Assembly: GCA_964616985.1 (NCBI GenBank)
Contig: CAZTVF010000014.1
Location: 1-62,409, forward strand
From: CAZTVF01 sp964616985
GTDB taxonomy: Bacteria; Planctomycetota; Phycisphaerae; SM23-33
Direction of reading: 5' to 3'
DNA length: 62,409 nt
Part shown: piece after piece, positions 42,169 to 50,362 of the stretch
How positions within the stretch are numbered: position 1 is the first letter of the stretch
Layout of the letters: every line of letters starts with the position of its first letter
Program-made: the position numbers and the translations under genes
The notes under the pieces: model-generated
Seen by the model: only the letters and a program-made list of their open reading frames with translations
What the model was told of the DNA's origin: nothing
Database searches by the model: none

Positions 42169-43620
42169 ATGACTCGACAGGTAATTGCGGCATTATGCAT
42201 CGGGATGATCGCCATCCTCAATGGGTGTCGGGAAGAAGGCGAGGCGATGGCCAGCTATCACCGGCTGGCCGCCGATCCGAACTTCGCCGCACCGCGCGGA
42301 GGCAAGCCGGCTCGCCCGGCGTCGGCCGATGATGTTGGCGGCCCTGCCGTCGTGGTCCTGACGCCCGGCAGCGACCTGCATCAATACCTGGCACTGGCCG
42401 CCGAGAACAACCCCGGCCTGCAGGCGGCCTTCTATCGCTGGAAGGCGGCGCTGGAGCGGATCCCGCAGGCCCGCGCCCTGCCCGACCCCCGGTTCACCTA
42501 CCGCGGTTTCGTCGTCGGCCAGGCCATGAGGGACGGCGACCTGCGGAACATCTTTGAAGTCTCCCAGGAGTTCCCGTGGTTCAAGAAGCTCCTGCTCAAG
42601 GGCGACGCCGCCGCACTGGAGGCCCAGGCCGAGCAGCAGCGTTTCGAGGCCGAGCGACTCAAGCTGTTCAATCGCGTGGCCGACGCCTACTGGGAGCACT
42701 ACTACACGCATCACGCCATCGCCGTCACGCAGGAGAACCTCCAGCAAATGGGCAACCTCGCCGAGGCCGCCCGCGCCCGCTACGCCGCCGCCGCAGGCAG
42801 CCAGCCTGATGTCCTGCGGGCCCAGGTGGAGCAGGGCAAGGCCGAGGACGAGCTTCGCAGCCTGCAGGACGTGCTATCGACCACCGCCGCCCGCCTCAAT
42901 GCCGCCATCAACAGGCCGCTGGACGCGGAACTGCCCGCGCTGCCGCCGGCGGCCGACGGCAACGCCCTGGCCGACGAGAAGCAGTTGCTGGTCTGGATGC
43001 TGCAGCGAAGCCCCGAACTGCGGGCGCTGGAATTCGACATCGCCCGCGAGCACCGCAACATCGGCTTGGCTCGCCAGGACTATTTCCCCGACATCATGGT
43101 GGGCTTCGAATACGACCAGATGCAGTCGGTTTCGGGCGTCGACAGCAGCGAGATGAAAGACCCCGTCGCCATCCTCGTGTCGATGAACATCCCGATCTGG
43201 TGGGAAAAGTACTCCGCCGGCGTCCGCGAGGCCCGCAACAAATACTGGGCGGCCGTCAAGGACAAGACGCAGAAGGCCAATGACCTGGGGGTGGACCTGC
43301 GGCTGGCGGCGTACAACTTTCGCAACGCGCAGCGCAAGCTGGTGCTGTACCGCGACACGCTGCTGCCGCGGGCGAGGCAGTCGCTGGTGAGCTACCGCTC
43401 GACGTACCAGGGAGGCGGGGGCATCTTCTCGGACATGCTCGAGGGCCAGCGGATCGTGCTGGAATTCCAACTGGCCTACGAGCGGGCTTACGCCGATCGC
43501 CACAAGGCACTGGCCGAGATCGAGGCGATCATCGGCGGGCCGCTGTCCGGCGGCGCCGCCCCGACGGCGACCACTCAGCCTGCAACATCCACCGCCAGCG
43601 GAGACCACAGTCATGAGTGA
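42169..43620 (+). CDS. cusC: TolC-family outer-membrane lipoprotein of a metal RND pump (CusC-like)
   Basis: The 483-residue protein has a lipoprotein signal (IAILNGCREE) and two OEP repeats (LHQYLALAAENNPGLQAAFYRW near residue 70; ELRALEFDIAREHRNIGLAR near residue 285). It forms the outer-membrane duct of the CusCBA-type pump. The tail is rich in Ala/Thr and ends GDHSHE. Two adjacent ATG codons are possible; the second has the better spacing from AAAGGG. It overlaps the adaptor gene by 8 bp. Confidence 0.88.
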   Translation: MTRQVIAALCIGMIAILNGCREEGEAMASYHRLAADPNFAAPRGGKPARPASADDVGGPAVVVLTPGSDLHQYLALAAENNPGLQAAFYRWKAALERIPQARALPDPRFTYRGFVVGQAMRDGDLRNIFEVSQEFPWFKKLLLKGDAAALEAQAEQQRFEAERLKLFNRVADAYWEHYYTHHAIAVTQENLQQMGNLAEAARARYAAAAGSQPDVLRAQVEQGKAEDELRSLQDVLSTTAARLNAAINRPLDAELPALPPAADGNALADEKQLLVWMLQRSPELRALEFDIAREHRNIGLARQDYFPDIMVGFEYDQMQSVSGVDSSEMKDPVAILVSMNIPIWWEKYSAGVREARNKYWAAVKDKTQKANDLGVDLRLAAYNFRNAQRKLVLYRDTLLPRARQSLVSYRSTYQGGGGIFSDMLEGQRIVLEFQLAYERAYADRHKALAEIEAIIGGPLSGGAAPTATTQPATSTASGDHSHE

Positions 43621-45589
43621 AAACAAGAACCCGCCCGATCCCAAGCCCAAGGCGCCTGCCGAGGCGCCGGCGCCCCCGTCGCCGGCGGCCGGGCCGCCGC
43701 CCAGCCCGCCCGTGCCGCGGGGCCCGCGCGTGCGATACCTGTTCGCCATCGTGGTGGTGGGCATTGCCATGCTGATCGTCGGGGCAAACTTCCCCGGGCC
43801 GATCAAGTCCAGTCTCTCGCTGATCACCCATCCCGATGGCGCCCGCGAGGGCAACATGAGCGGGCATGCGGATGGCGCCGGGGCCGCGTCCAAGCCCGCA
43901 ACGAAATGGTGGACGTGCGGCATGCACCCGCAGGTCATGCTGCCCAAGCCGGGCGACTGCCCGATCTGCCACATGGCCCTGGTGCCGTATGATCCCGCCC
44001 AGGGCGCCGAGGGCGAGGTCGTCATCTCCCCGGCCATCAGCCAGGAGATCGGCGTCCGCATCGCCGAGGCCGTCACCGGGCCCGTCACGCGGAGCATCCG
44101 CACGGTGGGCACGGTGGAGACCGACGAGACGACCGTCCGCGACCTGACGGTGAAGTTTGGCGGCTGGGTCGAAAAGCTGCACGTGAACTACCTCGGCGAG
44201 GCCGTGCAGCCCGGGCAGCCGCTCTTCGAGATCTACTCGCCCGACCTGTTCACCTCGCAGCAGGATTACCTGCAGGCGTATCGCGCCGCTACCGAGGCCA
44301 ACACCGACAAGAGCGGCCAGTGGACCCAGGATATGCTGACGGCCGCCCGCAAGCGGCTGGAGAACTTCGACATCTCGACCGAGCAGATCTCCGAGTTGGA
44401 GAAGTCCGGCAAGGCGACACGGACGCTCACGATCAATAGCCCGTATCGCGGGCTGGTGATCGCCAAGAACATCGTCGAGGGCGCCAAGGTGGAGCCTGGC
44501 ACGCAGCTGTACCGCATCGCCGACCTGAGCCGTGTGTGGGTGGTCGGCACGCTTTACGAATACCAGCTGCCGCTGGTGAAGGTGGGGCAGACGGCGACGA
44601 TGACGCTGCCGTACGCCCGCGGCCGCTCGTTCGAGGGAAAGGTTACGTACATCTACCCGGTGATGAACGCCGAGGCCCGCCAGGCCCGCATGCGGCTGGA
44701 GGTGGATAACCCCGAGCTGCAGCTCAAGCCCGGCATGTACACCAACATCGAGATTCAAAGCACCGTCACGCCCAGCACCACGCCGGTGCCCCGCGAGGCC
44801 GTCATCGACACCGGCGATCGCAAGATCGTCTTCCTCAGCCTGGGCGAGGGCCGCTTCGTCGCCCGGCCGGTCAAGATCGGCGTGGAGACCGAGGCGGGGA
44901 TGGTGGAGGTGCTCGAGGGCATCGCGCCCAAGGACAAGATCGTCACCAGCGGGCAGTTCCTGCTGGACAGCGAGGCGAGGCTGGCTGAATCGCGGGCCAA
45001 GATGATCCGCGGCACGCTGGCCGCCGAGCAGAAAGACGCCAACGCCGCGCCGGCCCCGATGGCGGCCCTGGCGGCCAAAACGCCCGCGACCGCACCGGCG
45101 GCGGCAGCGATGCTTTCGCCCGCGGCCGCCCAGGCCATCCAGGCCGTTCTTGAGCGGTACCTGGCGATCTGGGACAAGCTGGCCGATGACTCGATGACCG
45201 GCGTGGCCGAGGAGGCGAAGAAACTCGCCGCCGCGGCTGAGGCCCTGCCCAAGACGCCGATGTCCAACGAGCATTTCTGGCACATGTACTCGCAGCCGGC
45301 GACTATCGCCGCCAAGGCCAACGAGCTGGCGGCGGCGAAGGACATCGCCAAGGCTCGCGAGCTCTTCGCGCAACTGAGCCCGCCCCTGATCGCCCTGGTC
45401 AAGGACACGGGCGTGCCCCAGACCCTGGGCAAGGACCTGCAGTCGCTGCATTGCTCGATGTTCGGCGGCAAGGGCGCCGACTGGCTGCAGCCCGCAGGCA
45501 AGGCGAGAAACCCCTTCTACGGCAAGAGCATGCTCGAGTGCGCCGAGAAGAACGATCCGCTGCCCCAGGCGGCAGTGGAAAAAAAGTAG
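43613..45589 (+). CDS. cusB: CusB-like RND adaptor with heavy-metal-binding domain
   Basis: The 658-residue protein has a Pro-rich N-terminus, a membrane anchor (about 41-58) and a heavy-metal-binding domain WTCGMHPQVML..GDCPICHMALVPYD, where Cys102, Met104, His105, Cys116, Cys119 and Met121 are possible ligands. It reads CPICHM where most members have CPICGM. The lipoyl/coiled-coil/barrel body of CusB follows (FGGWVEKLHVNYLGEAV, INSPYRGLVIAKNIVEG). The C-terminal 140 residues form a DUF3347-like helical domain. It passes Cu(I)/Ag(I) from the periplasm to the CusA pump. Confidence 0.9.
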   Translation: MSENKNPPDPKPKAPAEAPAPPSPAAGPPPSPPVPRGPRVRYLFAIVVVGIAMLIVGANFPGPIKSSLSLITHPDGAREGNMSGHADGAGAASKPATKWWTCGMHPQVMLPKPGDCPICHMALVPYDPAQGAEGEVVISPAISQEIGVRIAEAVTGPVTRSIRTVGTVETDETTVRDLTVKFGGWVEKLHVNYLGEAVQPGQPLFEIYSPDLFTSQQDYLQAYRAATEANTDKSGQWTQDMLTAARKRLENFDISTEQISELEKSGKATRTLTINSPYRGLVIAKNIVEGAKVEPGTQLYRIADLSRVWVVGTLYEYQLPLVKVGQTATMTLPYARGRSFEGKVTYIYPVMNAEARQARMRLEVDNPELQLKPGMYTNIEIQSTVTPSTTPVPREAVIDTGDRKIVFLSLGEGRFVARPVKIGVETEAGMVEVLEGIAPKDKIVTSGQFLLDSEARLAESRAKMIRGTLAAEQKDANAAPAPMAALAAKTPATAPAAAAMLSPAAAQAIQAVLERYLAIWDKLADDSMTGVAEEAKKLAAAAEALPKTPMSNEHFWHMYSQPATIAAKANELAAAKDIAKARELFAQLSPPLIALVKDTGVPQTLGKDLQSLHCSMFGGKGADWLQPAGKARNPFYGKSMLECAEKNDPLPQAAVEKK

Positions 45590-45772
45590 CCGGTAGCCAG
45601 GAAAACCAGAAGTAGCCAGTAGCCGGTAGCCGGGAAGACAGAAGTAGCCGGTAGCCAGTAGCCAGGAAGATTCTGCTCAGGTGCATCCGCTGTTCAAGCT
45701 CGCGGCGTCACCGAGCAGCGATAAAGGAAAATGCCGCTACCCGGCTACCGGTTACTGGCTACTGGCTCCTAA
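45590..45772. repeat. GTAGCCGGTAGCCAG arrays in inverted orientation between cusB and cusA
   Basis: Direct repeats of a GTAGCC(G/A)GTAGCC unit run from about 45588 to 45671, and the reverse complement (CTACCGGTTACTGGCTACTG) lies at about 45740-45770. The arms can pair in the mRNA between the adaptor and pump genes, where they might tune pump translation or mRNA decay. Confidence 0.6.
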
Positions 45773-45785
45773 CTGCGAGAGAACC

Positions 45786-48700
45786 ATGATTGCCAAGATC
45801 ATCGATTGGTGCATCCACAACCGCGCGATGGTGCTGCTGCTGACGATCTTCCTGATCGCCGCCGGCGTGTGGGCCACCTTTACCATCAAGGTCGACGCCA
45901 TCCCCGATCTCTCGGATGTGCAGGTGATCGTCTACGCCGAGTACCCCGGGCAGGCGCCGCAGATCGTCCAGGACCAGGTTACCTATCCGCTGGCCAGCGC
46001 GTTGAAGGGCCTGTCGGGTTCGAAGGTCGTGCGCGGCTACAGCCTGTTCGGCACCAGTTTCGTCTACATCATCTTCGAGGACGGCACGGACATCTACTGG
46101 GCCCGCAGCCGCGTGCTGGAGCGACTTGGCTACGTCAAGCTGCCGACGGGCGTCTCGCCGCAGATCGGCCCCGACGCCACGGGCGTCGGCTGGGTCTATG
46201 AATACGCCCTCACCACCGGCCCGTATTGCCCGCAGCATCCCAACGGCCTGTGGCACGACGTGGCCACGGGTGCGTGGTATGCCACCCCCGAGTCCGCGCC
46301 CAACGACGACGTTCGGCATCGCCTCGTGCACCAGCGTGTGTTCCCGGCTGAGAGGTTCGCGTACGTGGACCCCGCCACGAACAAACGATACCAGATTCCG
46401 CAGGACGCCCCCGAGGACGTGCAGCCCAAACTGCAGCAGGTATCGATCGCGCCGGGCTTCAAGGATTGCCCCCTCGATCACGGCCCGCTGGAGGCGAGCA
46501 AGCAGAGCCTGGCCGACCTCCGCGGCCTGCAGGACTGGTACCTCCGGTACGAGTTGGCCGCCGTCGACGGCGTGAGCGAGGTCGCCTCGATCGGCGGCTT
46601 CGAGAAGCAGTACCAGGTCGTCGTCGATCCTGTGAAGCTGCTCGCCTACAACCTGCCGCTGGACACGCTACGGTCGGCCATCGAACGCTCCAACGCCAAC
46701 GTGGGCGGGCGCGTGATGGAGATCTCCGAGCGCGAATATGCCGTGCAGGGCCTAGGCTATCTCGGCACGCTGAGCGATGCCGAGATGCAGGCCGCCCGCG
46801 ACAAGGGTCTGTCGATCGAGGAAGCCCGCACGCAGAAGGTGCTGGCCGACCTGCGACGCGTGGCCGTGGGCGTGGGCGCCGGCGGGGCGCCGATCTATCT
46901 CGCGGACGTGGCCGAGGTCCGGACCGGGCCGGAGATGCGCCGTGGCGTATTGGACTGGAACGGCCAGGGCGAGGCGGCCGGCGGCATCATCGTCATGCGC
47001 TTCGGCGAGAACGCCGCGACCACCATCGACAAGGTCCGCGCCAAACTCGATGACGCCCAGAAGAGTCTCCCGCCCGGCGTGGCCGTCGAGGTCGGTTACG
47101 ACCGCAGCGACCTCATCGGCCGCGCGGTCAACACGCTGACCCGCACGCTGCTGGAGGAAATCACCGTCGTGGCCTTGGTGTGCATCCTGTTCCTGCTGCA
47201 CGCCCGCAGCGAACTGGTGGCCGTCTTCGTGGTGCCCACCGGTGTGCTGTGCAGCCTGATCGCGATGCGGCTGCTGGGCATTAACGCCAACCTGATGAGC
47301 CTGGGCGGCATCGCCATCGCCATCGGCGTCATGGTAGACAGTTCCATCGTCATGGTCGAGAACTCGCACAAGCATCTCGACCGTGAGGAGGAACGCCTGC
47401 ACAACCTGCTCGCCCGCGGCGAGCCCGCCGTCGCGCGGCCGCGAGTGGAAATCATCTCCGAGGCCGCCCGCGAGGTGGGGCCCAGCCTGTTCTTCGCCCT
47501 GATGATCCTGACCGTGAGCTTCCTGCCCGTCTTCGTCCTGGGCGAGCAGTCGGGCCGCATGTTCCGCCCGCTGGCCTACACCAAGACGTTCGCGATGGCG
47601 GCGTCGAGCTTCCTGGCCATCACGATCATCCCGGTGCTGATGAGCCTGCTGATCACCGCCCGCGTGCTGCCCAAACGCTGGGGCTGGTTCGTGAACGTGC
47701 TGGTCACGCTGGGGGCGATGTTCATTCCGGCGGCCCTGATCTGGATCATGCCCATCCCGGGCTTCGAGCCGTACCGCCCGTGGGTGGCCCTGGCATGGGT
47801 GATCCTGATGGGCATGTTGCTGGTGCCCCAGAAGATCATCCACGAGAACGCCAACCCGCTATCGAAGCTCCAGCAGTGGATCTACAACCCGCTGTTCATC
47901 CTGGCCATGAGGTTCCGCTGGGCCGTGCTGGGGCTGGCCGTGCTGGCTGTGGCGAGCATCGCCTACCCGTGGAACCGCCTGGGCAGCGAGTTCATGCCGC
48001 CCCTGGAAGAGGGCGACCTGCTGTACATGCCCACGACCGACCCGGGCATCAGCACGTCCAAGGCCCGCGAACTGCTGCAGCAGACCGACCGCATGCTGAT
48101 GCAGTTCCCCGAGGTCAAGAGCGTGCTGGGCAAGGTCGGCCGGGCCGAGACGGCCACCGACCCGGCGCCGGTGAGCATGTTCGAGACCACGATCACGCTC
48201 CATCGTGACAAGAGCAAGTGGCGCCAGCTGCCTGTGAAACACTTCTACAGCGACTGGCCCGATTGGGCGAAGTGGCTGCCGGCGAAGATATGGACCGAGT
48301 CGTCGCGGCCGATCACAGTGGGCGAATTGACGGGCGGCTACACCGGCGCCGACGGCAACCACGCGCCGGGCATGAACGAGGTGCTGCAGGTGCCGGGGCT
48401 GACCAACTCGTGGACGATGCCCATCCGCACGCGCATCGACATGCTCTCCACCGGCATCAAGACGCCCATCGGCATCAAGTTCATGGGGCCAGACCTCGCG
48501 ACGCTGTCGACGCTGGCCGATCAGGCGGCGCAGGCCCTGCGGAGCGACGCCCGCACCGGCCCGCATACCACCGGCGCGTATGCCGAAAAGACGCTGGGCG
48601 GCTCGTATATCGACATCGTGCCCAACGCCGACATCGGCCGCTATGGCCTGCGGACGGGCGACGTGCTGGACGTGATCGCCACCGCCTTGGGCGGGCTGAC

Positions 48701-49628
48701 CATCACCACGACGGTCGAGGGCCTGGAGCGATACTCGGTCAACCTCCGCTACGGGCAGGAGCTTCGCGACAACCTGCCCGCCCTGAAGCAGACGCTGGTG
48801 CCCACGCCCACCGGCGCGCAGGTGCCGCTGGGCCAGCTGGCCGACTTTGTCATCCGCAACGGTCCCGACATGATCCGCAGCGAGAACGCCCGCCTGTCGA
48901 GCTGGGTGTACGTGGACATTGCCGACATCGACGTGGGAACATACGTGGCCAACGCCCAGCGGGTGGTCGAAGAGAAGGTCTCCAAGCCCAGCGGCTACAC
49001 CGTAGTCTGGGCCGGGCAGTATGAGTACATGCAGGCGGCGACGAAGCGGCTGATGGTGGTCATCCCGCTGGCGCTGGTGCTGATCATCCTGCTGCTGTAC
49101 CTGGCCAGCCGCAGTTGGCTGCGGGTATTCATCGTGCTGCTGGCCGTGCCGTTCAGCCTCGTCGGGGCGTTCTGGCTGGTGTACCTGCTGCACTACGACA
49201 TGTCGCTGGCGGTGTGGGTGGGCCTCATCGCGCTGGCGGGCCTGGATGCCGAGACGGGCATGGTGATGCTGCTGTACCTGGACAATAGCTTCAGCCGCTT
49301 CAAGGGCGAAGGCCGCATGCGGAACACGGCGGACCTGTGGCACGCGATCCACGACGGTGCGGTGAAGCGAATCCGCCCCAAGACGATGACGGTGGCCACC
49401 GCGTTCATCGGCCTGGTGCCGCTCCTATGGGCCACCGGGGCCGGGGCCGACACCATGCGTCGCCTCGCCGCGCCGATGATCGGCGGCCTGGTCACCAGTT
49501 TCGTCATGGAACTGCTGATCTATCCCGTCATCTTCTACACGGCCAAGAAGTGGCAGATGCACAAGGCCTTCGCCGATCATGCCAGGCACCCCCACTGGCC
49601 CGGCGCCGACACCAACCCGCAGGCGTGA
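45786..49628 (+). CDS. cusA: CusA-like heavy-metal RND efflux pump
   Basis: The 1280-residue inner-membrane pump has the RND layout of 12 membrane helices and two large periplasmic loops. It carries heavy-metal efflux features: IKVDAIPDLSDVQVIVYAEY near the N-terminus, GPDATGVGWVYEYAL, the TM4 region MSLGGIAIAIGVMVDSSIVM and the C-terminal IALAGLDAETGMVMLLYLD. It exports Cu(I)/Ag(I) (or related divalent metals) through CusC. Residues about 143-241 are an insert absent from E. coli CusA (1047 residues), with CPQHP (Cys148, His151) and CPLDHG (Cys228, His232). There is further extra length between TM5 and TM8. It is the last gene of the cluster. Confidence 0.92.
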   Translation: MIAKIIDWCIHNRAMVLLLTIFLIAAGVWATFTIKVDAIPDLSDVQVIVYAEYPGQAPQIVQDQVTYPLASALKGLSGSKVVRGYSLFGTSFVYIIFEDGTDIYWARSRVLERLGYVKLPTGVSPQIGPDATGVGWVYEYALTTGPYCPQHPNGLWHDVATGAWYATPESAPNDDVRHRLVHQRVFPAERFAYVDPATNKRYQIPQDAPEDVQPKLQQVSIAPGFKDCPLDHGPLEASKQSLADLRGLQDWYLRYELAAVDGVSEVASIGGFEKQYQVVVDPVKLLAYNLPLDTLRSAIERSNANVGGRVMEISEREYAVQGLGYLGTLSDAEMQAARDKGLSIEEARTQKVLADLRRVAVGVGAGGAPIYLADVAEVRTGPEMRRGVLDWNGQGEAAGGIIVMRFGENAATTIDKVRAKLDDAQKSLPPGVAVEVGYDRSDLIGRAVNTLTRTLLEEITVVALVCILFLLHARSELVAVFVVPTGVLCSLIAMRLLGINANLMSLGGIAIAIGVMVDSSIVMVENSHKHLDREEERLHNLLARGEPAVARPRVEIISEAAREVGPSLFFALMILTVSFLPVFVLGEQSGRMFRPLAYTKTFAMAASSFLAITIIPVLMSLLITARVLPKRWGWFVNVLVTLGAMFIPAALIWIMPIPGFEPYRPWVALAWVILMGMLLVPQKIIHENANPLSKLQQWIYNPLFILAMRFRWAVLGLAVLAVASIAYPWNRLGSEFMPPLEEGDLLYMPTTDPGISTSKARELLQQTDRMLMQFPEVKSVLGKVGRAETATDPAPVSMFETTITLHRDKSKWRQLPVKHFYSDWPDWAKWLPAKIWTESSRPITVGELTGGYTGADGNHAPGMNEVLQVPGLTNSWTMPIRTRIDMLSTGIKTPIGIKFMGPDLATLSTLADQAAQALRSDARTGPHTTGAYAEKTLGGSYIDIVPNADIGRYGLRTGDVLDVIATALGGLTITTTVEGLERYSVNLRYGQELRDNLPALKQTLVPTPTGAQVPLGQLADFVIRNGPDMIRSENARLSSWVYVDIADIDVGTYVANAQRVVEEKVSKPSGYTVVWAGQYEYMQAATKRLMVVIPLALVLIILLLYLASRSWLRVFIVLLAVPFSLVGAFWLVYLLHYDMSLAVWVGLIALAGLDAETGMVMLLYLDNSFSRFKGEGRMRNTADLWHAIHDGAVKRIRPKTMTVATAFIGLVPLLWATGAGADTMRRLAAPMIGGLVTSFVMELLIYPVIFYTAKKWQMHKAFADHARHPHWPGADTNPQA

Positions 49629-49895
49629 AATCGAGGGGGGGCACCATGGTTAGGCGGCGGCTTGCCCGTTCGGCGCTGTAGCGGCCTGGAGGCGCCTTCC
49701 GGCTTCTACAGCGCCGAACGGACAAGCCGCCGACAGGCCCAAAGGCGCTGCCCCAGGGATATGACTGCATTCTAATCGGTGGCGGTGCAACTCTGTGACA
49801 CGCGCCACCGATCCTTGTCGGAGCAGATCGCATCACGGCCGCGAAATCCATAGCGGCGTCGTTGCCGCCGCACTCCATAGGGTTTGCCGCATCCA
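49629..49895. repeat. Gene-free region with inverted-repeat element copy 4
   Basis: Element copy 4 occupies 49652-49733, with arms GGCGGCTTGCCCGTTCGGCG and CGCCGAACGGACAAGCCGCC, each with one extra base relative to other copies. The matched extra bases keep the stem paired. Nothing else is seen in the gap. Confidence 0.75.
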
Positions 49896-50264
49896 CTACC
49901 TCACGGGGCCTTTCATGGGGTAGGGGCCGATTGCGCCGGCCTGGGTGAGGTCGATGCGGAGGAAGCCGAACGTGTCGGGCGTGATGGTGAATTCGCCGCT
50001 GGCGCGCCCGACCTGCCAGCCGACGGTCACCGGCATGCGGGAGTCGTGGATCGGAATCTGCACCGTCAGGCGGCCGCGGAAGCCCAGCGAGCCAATCAAC
50101 GCCTCGCCGGCTGGGCCGGTGATGAACAGCGGCCCCGATTCGCCGGTCAAATTCACGAATGTGACGCTCACCGTCCTGGCCCCCAGGCGGGCCACCGGCA
50201 CAGTGTCGGCGTCGATCGGCCCCCACGCCCCCAGCATCAGCAGAACGCTTGTCGCGATACTCAT
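49896..50264 (-). CDS. Hypothetical secreted beta-sandwich protein
   Basis: The 122-residue protein has a short signal peptide (MSIATSVLLMLGAWG..DA) and a body of alternating beta strands (ARTVSVTFVNLTGESGPLFI, FRGRLTVQIPIHDS, GEFTITPDTFGFLRIDL). I recognise no family. A GAGGGGG site precedes the ATG; a TTG two codons upstream is less likely. It lies downstream of the sialate O-acetylesterase gene in the same direction, beyond that gene's terminator. Confidence 0.55.
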   Translation of the reverse strand: MSIATSVLLMLGAWGPIDADTVPVARLGARTVSVTFVNLTGESGPLFITGPAGEALIGSLGFRGRLTVQIPIHDSRMPVTVGWQVGRASGEFTITPDTFGFLRIDLTQAGAIGPYPMKGPVR

Positions 50265-50292
50265 CGTCAATCCCCCTCATCCCATTCTAAGC

Positions 50293-50322
50293 AAAAGCCC
50301 CGGCCGCTCATGCCGGGGCTTT
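50293..50322 (-). terminator. Rho-independent terminator after the sialate O-acetylesterase gene
   Basis: The stem AAAGCCCCGGC / GCCGGGGCTTT (11 bp, 7-base loop) ends in TTTT on the minus strand, 40 bp behind the stop codon. Confidence 0.8.
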
Positions 50323-50362
50323 CGAATCCGTTGCGGTCTTCGCCCTGCAGGGGCGCCCGCGG

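Noticed and set aside
43529..45451. A 640-codon minus-strand frame opposite the cusB-like gene
   Set aside because: Antisense shadow; low-complexity His/Arg/Leu/Gly composition and no recognisable domain, while the plus-strand CusB domains are clear.
49652..49733. Inverted-repeat element as a small RNA gene
   Set aside because: No promoter or T-run terminator lies around the five copies; structure alone does not show a gene.
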